NCBI RefSeq assembly: GCF_022760835.1
Contig: NZ_JAKTNQ010000015.1
Coordinates: 1 to 57,496, forward strand
Direction: 5' to 3'
Length of the DNA stretch: 57,496 nucleotides
From: Thermus altitudinis
GTDB lineage: Bacteria; Deinococcota; Deinococci; Deinococcales; Thermaceae
A program made the position numbers and the translations under genes. Under the pieces are notes generated by a model. That model saw nothing but the letters and a program-made list of their open reading frames with translations, made no database searches and was not told the origin of the DNA. This document shows positions 7,152 through 15,917 of this stretch, piece after piece. Position 1 is the first letter of the stretch; the number at the start of each line of letters is the position of its first letter.

Positions 7152-8359
7152 CAGGCCTTGGAAAAGCGTCTTTCCACGTAGTCTTCCAAGATGTCCAGGA
7201 AGTCCTGGGCCAGGTTTTCCCCCTTAAGGATGGTGAGAAGCTGGCCGTCGGCATAAACCGGGGCCTTGGGCTCCTCCCCGCTTCCCGGCAGGGAGATGCC
7301 GATGTGGGCGTGGCGGCTTTCCCCAGGGCCGTTCACCACGCACCCCATCACCGCCACCCTCAGTTCCTCCACCCCCGGGTACCTTTCTCGCCACTCGGGC
7401 AGCTTGGCCCTGAGGTAGGCCCCCACGGTCCCGGCCAACTCCTGGAAGAAGGTGCTCTTGGTGCGGCCACACCCCGGGCAGCTGGTGACCTCGGGGGCAA
7501 AGCTACGCAGGCCCAGGGCCTGGAGGATCTCCTGGGCCACCTCCACCTCCTTGGTGCGGGGTTCCCCGGGGGCGGGGGTGAGGGAGATGCGGATGGTATC
7601 CCCGATGCCCTCCAGGAGCAGGGGGGCTAGGGCGGCGGTGCTGGCCACCATGCCCTTCACCCCCATGCCCGCCTCGGTGAGGCCCAGGTGCAGGGGAGCC
7701 GGGGTGCGGCGGGCCAGCTCCCGGTAGACCCAGACCAGGTCGGGGGCCTTGGACACCTTGGCCGAGAGGACGATCCTGTCCTCCCCTAGGCCCAGCTCCC
7801 GGGCGGCCTCATAGGCGCGCACGGCGCTTTCCACCAGGGCTTCCAGGAGGACCTCGTGGGCGCTTTTTGGCTCTGGGCGGCGGGCGTTGGCCTCCATGAG
7901 CTCGGTGAGGAGGGCGGGGTCCAGGCTTCCCCAGTTGGCCCCGATGCGTATGGGCTTGCCCAGGTCCAGGGCGATCCTCACCATCTCCTGGAAGTTTTCG
8001 TCCTTGTGCCGGCCGCGGCCTAAGGTGCCCGGGTTGATGCGGAACTTGTCCAGGGCCTCGGCCATCCTGGGGTATCTCCGGAGGAGTAGGTGGCCGTTAA
8101 AGTGGAAATCCCCCACCAGGGGTACCTCCACCCCCTCTTCCCCAAGCCGCCTTTTGATCTCGGGTACCGCCTGGGCGGCCTCCTCGTCGTTCACCGTAAG
8201 GCGCACCAGCTCGCTTCCCGCCCGGTATAGGGCCAGGACCTGCTCCGTGGTGGCCTCCACCTCCCGGGTGGGGGTGTTGGTCATGGACTGCACGGCCACG
8301 GGGTGGGCGCCCCCCAGGGGAAGGCGGCCCACCCAGACCGTGGGGGTAGGGCGTCTCAT
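7151..8359 (-). CDS. ispG: 4-hydroxy-3-methylbut-2-enyl diphosphate synthase (IspG/GcpE)
   Basis: 402 residues from the chosen start. It catalyses the reductive ring opening of methylerythritol cyclodiphosphate to HMBPP in the non-mevalonate isoprenoid pathway, using a [4Fe-4S] cluster. The TIM-barrel domain includes [13 protein letters not shown] and [11 protein letters not shown]; the cluster cysteines are in TSCPGCGRT and [11 protein letters not shown]. An in-frame ATG lies 33 bases upstream at 8392, but the ATG at 8359 starts MRRPTPT as the T. thermophilus protein nearly does, and a TACCAT box lies seven bases before it. It forms a two-gene unit with tgt. Confidence 0.96.
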   Translation of the reverse strand: MRRPTPTVWVGRLPLGGAHPVAVQSMTNTPTREVEATTEQVLALYRAGSELVRLTVNDEEAAQAVPEIKRRLGEEGVEVPLVGDFHFNGHLLLRRYPRMAEALDKFRINPGTLGRGRHKDENFQEMVRIALDLGKPIRIGANWGSLDPALLTELMEANARRPEPKSAHEVLLEALVESAVRAYEAARELGLGEDRIVLSAKVSKAPDLVWVYRELARRTPAPLHLGLTEAGMGVKGMVASTAALAPLLLEGIGDTIRISLTPAPGEPRTKEVEVAQEILQALGLRSFAPEVTSCPGCGRTKSTFFQELAGTVGAYLRAKLPEWRERYPGVEELRVAVMGCVVNGPGESRHAHIGISLPGSGEEPKAPVYADGQLLTILKGENLAQDFLDILEDYVERRFSKA

Positions 8360-8366
8360 CCTTCCT

Positions 8367-8372
8367 ATGGTA
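8367..8372 (-). promoter_or_regulatory. -10 box of ispG-tgt
   Basis: Minus-strand TACCAT, seven bases before the ATG at 8359; supports a leaderless transcript and the shorter IspG start. Confidence 0.45.
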
Positions 8373-8413
8373 CCTGAAGCGGCTAGGACCATATGGTTTT
8401 GGGCTACGGGGGC

Positions 8414-9193
8414 TTACTCCAGCTCCATCCCCATGATGTGGTACCCGGCGTCCACGTAGACCACCTCCCCGGTGATGCCGCTGGCGAGGGGGGAGAGGAG
8501 GAATAGCCCCAGGTTTCCCACCTCCTCCTGGGTGATGTTGCGCCCTAGGGGGGCCACCTGGGCCACCCGGTCGTACATCCTCATGAAGCCGGGAATGCTC
8601 CTGGCGGCCACGGTGCGCACAGGCCCGGCGGAGATGGCGTTCACCCGCACCCCCTTGGGCCCAAGCTCGTAGGCCAGGTAGCGGACGCTGGCCTCTAGGG
8701 CCGCCTTGGCCACGGCCATCACGTTGTACCTGGGCACCACCTTCTCGCTGGCGTAGTAGGTGAGAGTGACCAAGCCCCCACCTTCCCGGAGGAGGGGCTC
8801 GGCCCGCTGGGCCACGGCCACCAGGGAGTAGGCGGAGACCTCGAGGGCCAAAAGCCAGTCCTGGCGCCGGGTATCCAGGTAACGCCCCTCCATGGCCTCC
8901 TTGGGGGCGAAGGCGATGGCGTGGACCAGGTAGTCCAGCCCGCCCCAGGCCTCCTTGAGCCCAGCGAAAAGCCGGTCCAGCTCCTCGTCCTGGGTGACGT
9001 CCGCCTGGAAGGTGAGGGCGCCCAGGGGAGCGGCCAGCTTCTCCACCTCTTCCTTAAGCCTTTCCCCTTGGTAGCTGAAGGCCAGGGTGGCCCCTGCTTG
9101 GTGGAGTTTTTCCGCGATGGCGTAGCCTAGGCTCCGCTGGTTGGTCACGCCCATGATGAGGGCCTTCTTGTCCGAAAGGTCTAGGGTGAGCAT
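8414..9193 (-). CDS. fabI: Enoyl-[acyl-carrier-protein] reductase (NADH), FabI
   Basis: 259 residues, a short-chain dehydrogenase fold. It performs the last reduction of the fatty-acid elongation cycle. Evidence: the NAD-binding start KKALIMGVTNQRSLGYAIAE, VHAIAFAPKEAMEGRY, the FabI-type active site with YYASEKVVPRYNVMAVAK (Tyr and Lys) near residues 143-162, and NAISAGPVRTVAA. The frame is open further upstream, but the ATG at 9193 follows a perfect TATAAT by six bases and gives the family length. It is transcribed as a single gene. Confidence 0.96.
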   Translation of the reverse strand: MLTLDLSDKKALIMGVTNQRSLGYAIAEKLHQAGATLAFSYQGERLKEEVEKLAAPLGALTFQADVTQDEELDRLFAGLKEAWGGLDYLVHAIAFAPKEAMEGRYLDTRRQDWLLALEVSAYSLVAVAQRAEPLLREGGGLVTLTYYASEKVVPRYNVMAVAKAALEASVRYLAYELGPKGVRVNAISAGPVRTVAARSIPGFMRMYDRVAQVAPLGRNITQEEVGNLGLFLLSPLASGITGEVVYVDAGYHIMGMELE

Positions 9194-9199
9194 GGGGGG

Positions 9200-9205
9200 A
9201 TTATA
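9200..9205 (-). promoter_or_regulatory. -10 box of leaderless fabI
   Basis: Minus-strand TATAAT, a perfect consensus, six bases (all C on that strand) before the ATG. Confidence 0.65.
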
Positions 9206-9234
9206 CCCAAGGGAGCAAGGTCGAGGGACAAGGC

Positions 9235-9675
9235 TTACGAAGGGGGCCTTTGCCCTTCTGCCTTTTGCAGAAGCACGAACCAGGCCTCTTTCAGGGACAG
9301 CACCCATACCCCCCGGACTTTACGCCCCATAAGGGGGCCGAAATGTTTGCGGTCACCGGTGACCAGGAGGTCGGCCTTGGCCGCCCAGGCCGCGGCCAGA
9401 ACAGGGGCGTCTTTGGGAGGTAAGCCCTGCCTGAGGGCCTGGTGGACTAGCCGGGCTGGGGCCTCGGGGACCAGGACTACCCCTAGGGAAAGTTCCTCAA
9501 AAAGAGGCCAGGTTTCGGGCCGTTTAAGGAGTAGGTTGCGCCTCGCCTCCTCCAGAGCGTGAGGAGAGGTTAGGAGCTGGGCCTCTGCCCGTTTTGCCAG
9601 GGGGAAGAGGCTTCGGGCTCTCCCCTCCTGCCAAGCGGCGGCAAAGAGAACATTGGCATCCAGGAAGAGGCGCAT
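9235..9675 (-). CDS. PIN domain ribonuclease toxin (VapC-like)
   Basis: 146 residues. PIN toxins cut RNA, often tRNA, with a metal-binding acidic cluster. Here the acidic residues are in MRLFLDANVLFAAAW (Asp6), the HALEEARRNLL segment (Glu), PPKDAPVLAAAW (Asp near 89) and KADLLVTGDRKHF (Asp near 107). Its ATG overlaps the stop of the AbrB-like gene upstream by one base (TAATG), the usual arrangement of antitoxin then toxin. The RNA target cannot be told from sequence. Confidence 0.87.
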   Translation of the reverse strand: MRLFLDANVLFAAAWQEGRARSLFPLAKRAEAQLLTSPHALEEARRNLLLKRPETWPLFEELSLGVVLVPEAPARLVHQALRQGLPPKDAPVLAAAWAAKADLLVTGDRKHFGPLMGRKVRGVWVLSLKEAWFVLLQKAEGQRPPS

Positions 9676-9923
9676 TAACCCTCGCCCAGAACCTTCGCTA
9701 GGCGCTCTTTTTCCTCCGGGGTAAGGCGATCCTCCTCCAGGAACTCCTGGATGCGGTTTTGGGAATAGATCTCTATGGGATAGACCCCGGCCGGCTTGAG
9801 CACGATGGTCCCTTCGGGGGAAAGTTCCACGAGGAAATAGGCCTCGCCCTCGAGGCCCAAGGCCTTTAGGAAGCGCTTAGGGATGGAGATCTGCCCTTTG
9901 CGGCTAAGCTTTACCAGCTCCAT
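9675..9923 (-). CDS. AbrB/MazE-type antitoxin (VapB-like)
   Basis: 82 residues. The first ~45 form a SpoVT/AbrB swapped-hairpin DNA-binding domain (MELVKLSRKGQISIPKRFLKALGLEGEAYFLVE, here broken into its typical signs: KGQISIPKR and a following GLEGE turn). The C-terminal half is a short helical tail (EEDRLTPEEKERLAKVLGEG) likely to wrap the toxin. Antitoxins of this type neutralise the PIN toxin and repress their own operon. A TAAACT box at 9930-9935 lies six bases before the ATG. Confidence 0.87.
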   Translation of the reverse strand: MELVKLSRKGQISIPKRFLKALGLEGEAYFLVELSPEGTIVLKPAGVYPIEIYSQNRIQEFLEEDRLTPEEKERLAKVLGEG

Positions 9924-9929
9924 ATACCT

Positions 9930-9935
9930 AGTTTA
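9930..9935 (-). promoter_or_regulatory. -10 box of the toxin-antitoxin operon
   Basis: Minus-strand TAAACT, six bases before the antitoxin ATG at 9923. Confidence 0.5.
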
Positions 9936-10017
9936 CCCGATATTCCAAAAGCTTGGTTTCCTGGTTTTTGGCAAGTTACGCGGCGGGATCCAGACCCGTT
10001 CGGGCCGGCCGGTAGGG

Positions 10018-10290
10018 TCAGCCTGGATGGGAGGGCGAGGTTGGTTCGGCCTGGTACCTGGCCCACCAGGCGTTGAGGGTGGCTGGGGATACCCCGCGGA
10101 TGGCCTCCACCCTTCCCTTCCACTCCAGGACCACCCCCGCGGTAGGGCTTCCCACCAGTTCGGCGATCTTCCGTGCGGCCTCCGGGTCCTGGCGGGCGTT
10201 CACAAACTCAAAGGGGACGCCCTTTTGGGTCAGGAACATCTTCACAATCTCGCAGGGTCCACAACCGGGAATCCCGTAAAGGCGCACCAT
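10018..10290 (-). CDS. Glutaredoxin-like thioredoxin-fold protein
   Basis: 90 residues starting MVRLYGIPGCGPCEIVKMFL. The beta strand followed by a CxxC (CGPC) at the head of helix 1 is the glutaredoxin/NrdH redox centre. VPFEFVNARQDPEA and the SPTAGVVLEWKGRV segment fit strands and the cis-Pro region, though Thr-Ala replaces the usual Val before the Pro-containing turn. It likely reduces disulfides in the cytoplasm. The ATG at 10290 was chosen because upstream codons in the frame do not look like this fold and GGAAGGG precedes the ATG. Confidence 0.82.
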   Translation of the reverse strand: MVRLYGIPGCGPCEIVKMFLTQKGVPFEFVNARQDPEAARKIAELVGSPTAGVVLEWKGRVEAIRGVSPATLNAWWARYQAEPTSPSHPG

Positions 10291-10404
10291 ACCCTTCCAT
10301 GGTAGCAAAGCCCTTCCCGGGGATGGAGGGGCTGGAAAGAGACCGGGACCTTCCCCCCAAGGAAGGCTTGCCCAATAGGCTGACGCCAAGGGGGTATCCC
10401 CATC

Positions 10405-10410
10405 TACAAT
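10405..10410 (+). promoter_or_regulatory. -10 box of the ZapE-like operon
   Basis: TACAAT, seven bases before the ATG at 10418; an ATG at 10409 overlaps this box and is therefore unlikely to be used. Confidence 0.5.
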
Positions 10411-10417
10411 GGGCTTC

Positions 10418-11389
10418 ATGCGTCTAGTGGACCGCTATCCCGAGGTGGGGTTGGATGGGCTTCTCCAAAGCCTTGTGCCCCCACCCCGCTTCCATGCCGC
10501 CACCTTTGCCACGTACCGGCCCGATCCCCGCTACCCTTCCCAGACCTTGGCCAAGGAGCGCCTGCGACGATGGGTTAAGGACCGGCCCCAGGGTTTCTTT
10601 CGGCCCAAGCTTCCCGGGCCGCAAGGGCTCTACCTGGACGGGGGCTTCGGCGTGGGGAAGACCCACCTCCTGGTGGCCGCCTACTGGGAGGCCCCTCCTC
10701 CTAAGGCCTTCCTCACCTTTGAGGAGCTCACCTACACCCTGGGGCTATTGGGGCTACGGGAAGGGGCCAAGCGGTTTGCCGCCATGCGTTACCTTTTCCT
10801 GGACGAGTTTGAGTTGGATGACCCCGGCAACGCCCAGATGATCACCCACTTCCTGGCCCTTACCATGGACAAGGGCCTAAGGGTGGCCACCACCTCCAAT
10901 ACCCCGCCCGGCGCCTTAGGGGAGGGGCGCTTCAACGCCGACCAGTTCCGGCACCAGATCCAAGGCCTGGCCCGGCGCTTCGCCGTGGAACGCATAGAGG
11001 GGGAGGACTTCCGCCACCGCCATCCGGAGCGGTTGCCCGTCCCTCTTTCCGATGCCGAGCTCCTGGCTCTCTACCGGGAAGACCCTCGCCGCAAGACCCT
11101 GGACGACTTTCCCAGCCTTCTCGCCCACCTCTGCACCCTCCATCCCATCCGCTACCGCTATCTCCTGGAGGGGGTGGAGGTCATCTACCTCAGGGGCCTC
11201 GAGGCCATCCCCGACCAGAACGACGCCCTACGCTTCGTGCACTTCGTGGACCAGGTGTACAACCTTAAGGTGGCCTTGCGAGCCTCCGGTGCCCCTCTAC
11301 AGGAGCTTTTCCCCGAAGATTACCGCCACGGGGCCTTCGCCAAGAAGTACGGCCGGGCCCTTTCCCGGTTGGCGGAGCTTTTGGGGTAG
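10418..11389 (+). CDS. AFG1/ZapE-like ATPase
   Basis: 323 residues. A P-loop ATPase with [11 protein letters not shown] (Walker A) near residue 78, [16 protein letters not shown] (Walker B) near 125-140 and [16 protein letters not shown] (sensor 1) near 157-175. This is the pattern of the AFG1/ZapE family: bacterial ZapE acts in cell division, mitochondrial Afg1 in respiratory protein quality control. The C-terminal half is longer and more divergent, ending in a helical block. It is followed nine bases later by a small acidic gene and then deoB. Family is clear; cellular role is not. Confidence 0.82.
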   Translation: MRLVDRYPEVGLDGLLQSLVPPPRFHAATFATYRPDPRYPSQTLAKERLRRWVKDRPQGFFRPKLPGPQGLYLDGGFGVGKTHLLVAAYWEAPPPKAFLTFEELTYTLGLLGLREGAKRFAAMRYLFLDEFELDDPGNAQMITHFLALTMDKGLRVATTSNTPPGALGEGRFNADQFRHQIQGLARRFAVERIEGEDFRHRHPERLPVPLSDAELLALYREDPRRKTLDDFPSLLAHLCTLHPIRYRYLLEGVEVIYLRGLEAIPDQNDALRFVHFVDQVYNLKVALRASGAPLQELFPEDYRHGAFAKKYGRALSRLAELLG

Positions 11390-11398
11390 CATGGGGGC

Positions 11399-11653
11399 AT
11401 GGACCTGGCAGAAAGGCTTTCGGAGATGGCCCAGGCCCTATCCCAGGCCAGCGCCGCGGTGGGGATCCTGGAGGCCATAGAGGAAGTGTTGGACGATTAC
11501 CAGGATGGGGAGCTTTCCCTGGAGGAGGCCATGGAGGAGATCCAGGGCCTTGTGGAGGAGTTCCAGGCGGTCCGGGCCCTTTCCGAGATGACCCCGGAGG
11601 AGCTCATGGCCCTGGCGGAGGAAGAGGAGGAAGAAGGGGGCTTGAGGTCTTAA
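11399..11653 (+). CDS. Small acidic helical protein, unrecognised
   Basis: 84 residues, unusually acidic (about one-third Glu/Asp) and helical, with a heptad-like pattern ([20 protein letters not shown]) and a Glu-rich tail ([11 protein letters not shown]). No Cys, no signal peptide, no membrane helix. I do not recognise a family. It lies between the ZapE-like ATPase and deoB and its TAA overlaps the deoB ATG by one base, so it is translated as part of that operon. Confidence 0.72.
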   Translation: MDLAERLSEMAQALSQASAAVGILEAIEEVLDDYQDGELSLEEAMEEIQGLVEEFQAVRALSEMTPEELMALAEEEEEEGGLRS

Positions 11654-12795
11654 TGAAGGTGACGGCCATCGTCCTGGACTCGGTGGGCCTGGGCTATCTG
11701 CCGGACGCCGCCCTTTTTGGGGACGAGGGGGCGGATACCCTGGACCACACGGTGCTGAAAACCGGGGTGGAGCTTCCCCACCTGGCTGCCTTGGGCCTGG
11801 GATGGGTGCAGGGGGTTCACACCCTGCCCCGGCCCGAGCCCCAGGGGGCCTTTGGCCGCATGCGGGAGGTGAACCCCGGCAAGGACACCACCACCGGGCA
11901 CTGGGAGTTCGTGGGGGTGTACCTGGAAAAGCCTTTCCGCACCTATCCCGAGGGTTTTCCCGAGGAGCTCCTTAGGGCCTGGGCCAAGGAGATCGGGGTG
12001 GGGGGGTGGCTTCTGAACCGCCCCTACTCCGGCACCGAGGCCATCCGGGACTACGGCGAGGCCCACCTAAGGACCGGCTTTCCCATCGTCTACACCTCGG
12101 CGGATAGCGTCTTCCAGGTGGCGGCCCACCTGGAGGTGGTTCCCCTGGAGGAGCTCTACCGCTGGTGCCAGGCGGCCCGGGAGATGCTGAAGGGGGAGCA
12201 CCAGGTGGCCCGGGTCATCGCCCGGCCCTTTGCCGGGGAGCCGGGGAACTTCTATCGGCGGGAGGATTTGCGGAAGGACTTGGCCCTGGAGCCACCCCGG
12301 AATGTCCTGGACCTGCTTAAGGAGGGGGGCCTCGAGGTGGTGGGGGTGGGGAAGATCCCCGATATCTACGCCCATCGGGGCTTCACCCGGGAGGTGAAGA
12401 CCCGGGATAACGCCGACGGTCTGGAGATGACCCTAAGCCTGATGGAGGAGCCCTTTTCCGGCCTGGTCTTCACCAACCTGGTGGACTTTGATGCCAAGTA
12501 CGGGCACCGGAGGAACCCGGAAGGGTACGCCCGGGCCCTAAAGGAGGTGGACGATTTCCTTCCCCGCCTCCTGGAAGCCCTAGGCCCCGAGGACCACCTC
12601 TTTTTGGTCTCCGACCACGGCAACGACCCCACCTTCTTCGGCACCGACCACACCCGGGAGTATGGGATGCTCCTCTGGGTGGGTCCCGGGGTGAAGGGGG
12701 AGCTGGGTACCCGGGAGAGCTTCGCGGATCTGGGGGCCACCTGGGCGGCACTTTTTGGCCTTACCTGGGAGGGCCCGGGAAAGAGTTTGGTATAG
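11653..12795 (+). CDS. deoB: Phosphopentomutase
   Basis: 380 residues of the alkaline phosphatase superfamily. It interconverts (deoxy)ribose-1-phosphate and -5-phosphate in nucleoside salvage. Metal ligands and signatures: [14 protein letters not shown] at the start, the nucleophile region [13 protein letters not shown] with Thr near residues 78-81, [34 protein letters not shown], and [17 protein letters not shown] near 317-335. The start codon overlaps the upstream stop (TAATG). It is three bases upstream of cdaA. Confidence 0.94.
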   Translation: MKVTAIVLDSVGLGYLPDAALFGDEGADTLDHTVLKTGVELPHLAALGLGWVQGVHTLPRPEPQGAFGRMREVNPGKDTTTGHWEFVGVYLEKPFRTYPEGFPEELLRAWAKEIGVGGWLLNRPYSGTEAIRDYGEAHLRTGFPIVYTSADSVFQVAAHLEVVPLEELYRWCQAAREMLKGEHQVARVIARPFAGEPGNFYRREDLRKDLALEPPRNVLDLLKEGGLEVVGVGKIPDIYAHRGFTREVKTRDNADGLEMTLSLMEEPFSGLVFTNLVDFDAKYGHRRNPEGYARALKEVDDFLPRLLEALGPEDHLFLVSDHGNDPTFFGTDHTREYGMLLWVGPGVKGELGTRESFADLGATWAALFGLTWEGPGKSLV

Positions 12796-12798
12796 GCT

Positions 12799-13512
12799 AT
12801 GCCCCTCACCTGGCGCGATGCCCTGGATATCCTCCTGGTAGCCATCCTCTTCTATTACCTTTGGCGCCTTATGGCGGGAACCCGGGCTCTGAACCTGGTG
12901 CGGGGGGTCTTGGTTTACCTGGCGGTTTGGTTTCTGGCCAGCCTTCTTGGGCTTTCCACCCTTTCGTGGCTTTTGGGGAACGCCGCCACCCTGGGGGCCT
13001 TCGCCCTCATCGTGGTCTTTCAGCCGGAACTCAGGGGGCTTTTGGAGCGCATCGGTCGGGCCCAAGGGCCCAGGGCCCCTTCCTTGGCCTTGGAGGAGCT
13101 CCTTCTGGGCCTGGCCCGGCTTTCGGAAAAGCGCTATGGGGCCATCCTGGCCCTGGAAAGGCGCACCCCCCTGGGGGAGTATGCGGCCACAGGGGAGGTG
13201 TTGGAGGCCCGGCTTTCCGCCCGGTTGTTGCAAACGGTGTTTTATCCTGGGACCCCCTTGCACGACGGCGGGGCCCTCCTGAGGGGGGATCGGCTTTTCG
13301 CCGCGGGGTGCGTTTTCCCCCTTTCCGAGGCCCGGATGGGCCTCGGCACCCGGCACCGGGCGGCCTTGGGCCTTTCCGAGGTTTCCGATGCCCTGGTGAT
13401 CGTGGTGAGCGAGGAGACGGGGGCCATCAGGCTGGCCGAGGGGGGAAGGCTTTCCCCGCCCATGAGCCTCGAGGCCCTGAGGGAAAAGCTCAAGGAGGTG
13501 CTCCGTGCGTGA
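12799..13512 (+). CDS. cdaA: Diadenylate cyclase (c-di-AMP synthase, CdaA type)
   Basis: 237 residues: three N-terminal membrane helices (to ~80), a linker helix, then the DAC domain. It makes cyclic di-AMP from two ATP at the membrane. The DAC signature regions are FYPGTPLHDGGALLRGDRLF near 148-167 and GTRHRAALGLSEVSDALVIVVSEETG near 183-208. The usual DGA reads DGG here; the RHR motif is intact. The next gene, overlapping by 8 bases, encodes the YbbR/CdaR partner as in Firmicutes, but glmM does not follow. Confidence 0.93.
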   Translation: MPLTWRDALDILLVAILFYYLWRLMAGTRALNLVRGVLVYLAVWFLASLLGLSTLSWLLGNAATLGAFALIVVFQPELRGLLERIGRAQGPRAPSLALEELLLGLARLSEKRYGAILALERRTPLGEYAATGEVLEARLSARLLQTVFYPGTPLHDGGALLRGDRLFAAGCVFPLSEARMGLGTRHRAALGLSEVSDALVIVVSEETGAIRLAEGGRLSPPMSLEALREKLKEVLRA

Positions 13513-14323
13513 CTGGGGAAGCTTCCTCCTCGCCCTTCTCGCGGCCTTCGCCGTCTGGTACTCCCTAAGGGAGAGGGCTCCGGTGGTGGAGCGGGCGGTG
13601 AGCGTGCCCCTGCAGGTGGTGGGCCTGGGAGGGGAGCGCACCGCGGAAGGGGTACCCAAGGAGGTGCTCTTGCGCCTTAGGGGGCCTGCCCCCCTGGTGG
13701 AGGGAGCCAGGGTTCCCGTGTCCGCCTACCTGGACCTCTCCGGAGCCGAGGGGGCCTTCACCCGGGAGGTGCGGGTGGCCGTGCCCCAGGGGGTGGAGGT
13801 GTTGGAGATCCGCCCCGCCCGGGTGGAGGGCCGGGTGGAGGCCATCCTCACCCGCACTTTGCCCGTGGAGGTACTGGCCCAGGGGGCTTGGGTGGAGACC
13901 CAGCCGGCCTTCGTGGAGGCCAAAGGGCCCAAAAGCCGGGTGGAGGAGGCGGTGGTGGCCCTGGGCGTGGACCTGGGAGGGGAGACGGTGGTCCTGGCCG
14001 CCTTCGGTCCCCAAGGGCCCCTCCTGGGGGTGGAGCTTTTCCCGGCCCAGGTGCAGGTGGTGGCCCGGGCTTCCCCTCTTTTTCGCAAAGAGGTGCCCTT
14101 GGTCCTGAGACCCCCGGCGGGCCTAAGGGTGGTGGCCTTTTCCCCCAAGACGGTGGAGGTGGTGGGGCCCAAGGAAGCCTTGGAAGGCCTAACCCAGGTG
14201 GAGGCCCGGCCCCAAGGGGGCTTCCGCCCCGGGGAGGTGGTGGGGCCCTTGGTCCTCACCCTACCCTCGGGGGTGCGGGTTCTTGGGGAGGTTTTGGGTA
14301 GGGTGCGGCTTGCGCTAGAATAG
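13505..14323 (+). CDS. cdaR: CdaR-like protein with YbbR domains
   Basis: 272 residues, GTG start, one N-terminal membrane anchor (residues ~5-20) and an extracytoplasmic part made of YbbR-like beta repeats, visible as VEVLAQGAWVETQPAFVEAKGPKSRVEEAV near 118-150 (break at 20: VEVLAQGAWVETQPAFVEAK) and VEVVGPKEALEGLTQVEARP near 220. CdaR modulates the c-di-AMP cyclase CdaA in bacteria where this has been tested. Overlap of the start with the cdaA stop suggests coupled translation. Confidence 0.82.
   Translation: MRDWGSFLLALLAAFAVWYSLRERAPVVERAVSVPLQVVGLGGERTAEGVPKEVLLRLRGPAPLVEGARVPVSAYLDLSGAEGAFTREVRVAVPQGVEVLEIRPARVEGRVEAILTRTLPVEVLAQGAWVETQPAFVEAKGPKSRVEEAVVALGVDLGGETVVLAAFGPQGPLLGVELFPAQVQVVARASPLFRKEVPLVLRPPAGLRVVAFSPKTVEVVGPKEALEGLTQVEARPQGGFRPGEVVGPLVLTLPSGVRVLGEVLGRVRLALE
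14316..14321 (+). promoter_or_regulatory. -10 box of def-fmt inside the cdaR end
   Basis: TAGAAT overlaps the cdaR stop and lies seven bases before the def ATG, suggesting an internal leaderless promoter. Confidence 0.45.
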
Positions 14324-14328
14324 GTGGG

Positions 14329-14904
14329 ATGATCTACCCCATACGCCTTTACGGGGATCCGGTGCTCCGCAAGCGGGCACGGCCTGTCCAGGACTTCGGG
14401 GGCCTCAAGAAGCTTGCCGAGGACATGCTGGAAACCATGTTTGCCGCCCGGGGCGTGGGCCTGGCGGCACCCCAGATTGGGCTTTCTGAGCGCCTTTTTG
14501 TGGCGGTGGAGTACGCCGACGAGCCCGAGGGGGAGGAGAGGCCCCTAAGGGACTTGGTGCGCCGGATCTATGTGGTGGCTAACCCCGTGATCACCCACCG
14601 GGAGGGCCAGGTGGAGGGCCTGGAGGGTTGCCTTTCCCTCCCTGGGCTTTACGCCGAGGAGGTACCCCGGGCGGAGCGGATCCGGGTGGTCTACCAGGAC
14701 GAGGAGGGACAGGAGCGCACCCTGGAGCTGGAGGGGTATATGGCCCGGGTTTTCCAACACGAGGTGGACCACCTGGAGGGCATCCTCTTTTTTGAACGCC
14801 TGCCCAAGGCCAAGCGGGAGGCCTTTTTGCAGGAGCACCGGGCGGAGCTGGCCCGGATGCAGAAGGAAGCTAGGGCCCTCCTGAAGGAGCTTTCCCAGAG
14901 ATGA
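14329..14904 (+). CDS. def: Peptide deformylase
   Basis: 191 residues. It removes the formyl group from the N-terminal Met of new proteins. All three signature motifs are present: GVGLAAPQIG near 44-53, EGCLSLPG near 100-107 (Cys metal ligand) and FQHEVDHLEGILFFERL near 142-158 (two His ligands and catalytic Glu). An insertion around residues 60-80 (EYADEPEGEERPLRD) and a charged C-terminal helix are as in other Thermus PDFs. The stop overlaps the fmt start (ATGA). Confidence 0.96.
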   Translation: MIYPIRLYGDPVLRKRARPVQDFGGLKKLAEDMLETMFAARGVGLAAPQIGLSERLFVAVEYADEPEGEERPLRDLVRRIYVVANPVITHREGQVEGLEGCLSLPGLYAEEVPRAERIRVVYQDEEGQERTLELEGYMARVFQHEVDHLEGILFFERLPKAKREAFLQEHRAELARMQKEARALLKELSQR

Positions 14905-15815
14905 GGGTGGCATTTTTTGGCACGCCCGCCTGGGCGGTGCCGGTGCTGGACGCCTTAAACCGCCACCACCAGGTGGTGCTGGTGGTCACCCAGCCGGATA
15001 AGCCCAAAGGCCGGGGGCTTAAGCCCACACCAAGCCCGGTGGCGGAGTATGCTGCGGCCCATGGCCTCCCCCTTCTCAAGCCCCCGCGCCTCAAGGGGAA
15101 CCTGGAGTTCTTGCAGGCCTTCCGCCAAGCGGCGCCGGAGGTAGCGGTGACGGCGGCCTATGGCAAGATCCTGCCCAAGGAGGTCCTCGAGGTGCCCCCC
15201 TATGGCTTTTTGAACCTGCACCCTTCCCTCCTGCCCAAGTACCGGGGCCCGGCCCCGGTGCCCTGGGCCCTGATCCAGGGAGAGAAGGAAACCGGGGTGG
15301 CCATTATGAAGACCGAGGAGGGCCTGGACACCGGCCCCCTCTACGCCCTTTGGCGCACGGAGATAGGCCCCGATGAGGATGCGGTGGCCCTTTCCGAGCG
15401 GCTTAGGGATAAGGGGATTGAGCTTCTCCTATGGGTCCTGGAAAACCTCCCCCACCTCACCCCCACCCCCCAGGAGGGGGAGCCCTCCTATGCTCCCTTG
15501 CTCACCAAGGAGGAGGGGCGCATCCGTTTTACGGATAGTGCCCAGGCCATCTACAACCGCCACCGGGGGGTGCAGCCCTGGCCGGGAAGCCACTTCTTCC
15601 ATGGGGGCAAGCGGGTTAAGGTCCTAAGGATGCGCCCTGAGCCAGGTGTGGGGGAGCCTGGGGTGGTGCAAAGGGTGGAGCGGGAAGGGGTCGTGGTGGG
15701 TACCGGGGAGGGGCTCATCCGGCTTATGGAGGTGCAGCCTGAGGGCAAGCGCCGCATGCCTGCCTCCGACTGGGCCCGGGGGTATGGGGTGGTCCCGGGC
15801 ACCCGGTTGGGGTGA
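14901..15815 (+). CDS. fmt: Methionyl-tRNA formyltransferase
   Basis: 304 residues. It formylates initiator Met-tRNA using 10-formyl-THF. The formyltransferase core includes MRVAFFGTPAWAVPVLDAL, YGKILPKEVL, NLHPSLLPKYRGPAPVPWA with catalytic Asn/His near 105-125, and the catalytic Asp in EEGLDTGPLY near 140-149. The C-terminal OB-like domain runs from ~205. Pairing with def is universal and fits their opposed roles. The 102-bp gap downstream holds no gene. Confidence 0.96.
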   Translation: MRVAFFGTPAWAVPVLDALNRHHQVVLVVTQPDKPKGRGLKPTPSPVAEYAAAHGLPLLKPPRLKGNLEFLQAFRQAAPEVAVTAAYGKILPKEVLEVPPYGFLNLHPSLLPKYRGPAPVPWALIQGEKETGVAIMKTEEGLDTGPLYALWRTEIGPDEDAVALSERLRDKGIELLLWVLENLPHLTPTPQEGEPSYAPLLTKEEGRIRFTDSAQAIYNRHRGVQPWPGSHFFHGGKRVKVLRMRPEPGVGEPGVVQRVEREGVVVGTGEGLIRLMEVQPEGKRRMPASDWARGYGVVPGTRLG

Positions 15816-15917
15816 GGGGCCTCTGGCACGGCCTCGGCTCCGCCCAGGTGGGGAAGGGTTTACCTAAGCCCCCAATTCCAAGGCACGCAAGGCCTAGTCG
15901 CGAAGCCCGTTTGGGGG

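Noticed and set aside
9235-9923. VapBC-like pair as a sign of a larger mobile island
   Set aside because: Flanking genes are core housekeeping genes with ordinary composition and no insertion-sequence ends were found.
12580-13659. 359-codon minus-strand frame opposite deoB-cdaA-cdaR
   Set aside because: Long because G+C-rich antisense frames lack stops; His/Gln/Pro/Gly-rich with no motif, while the plus strand has three clear genes.
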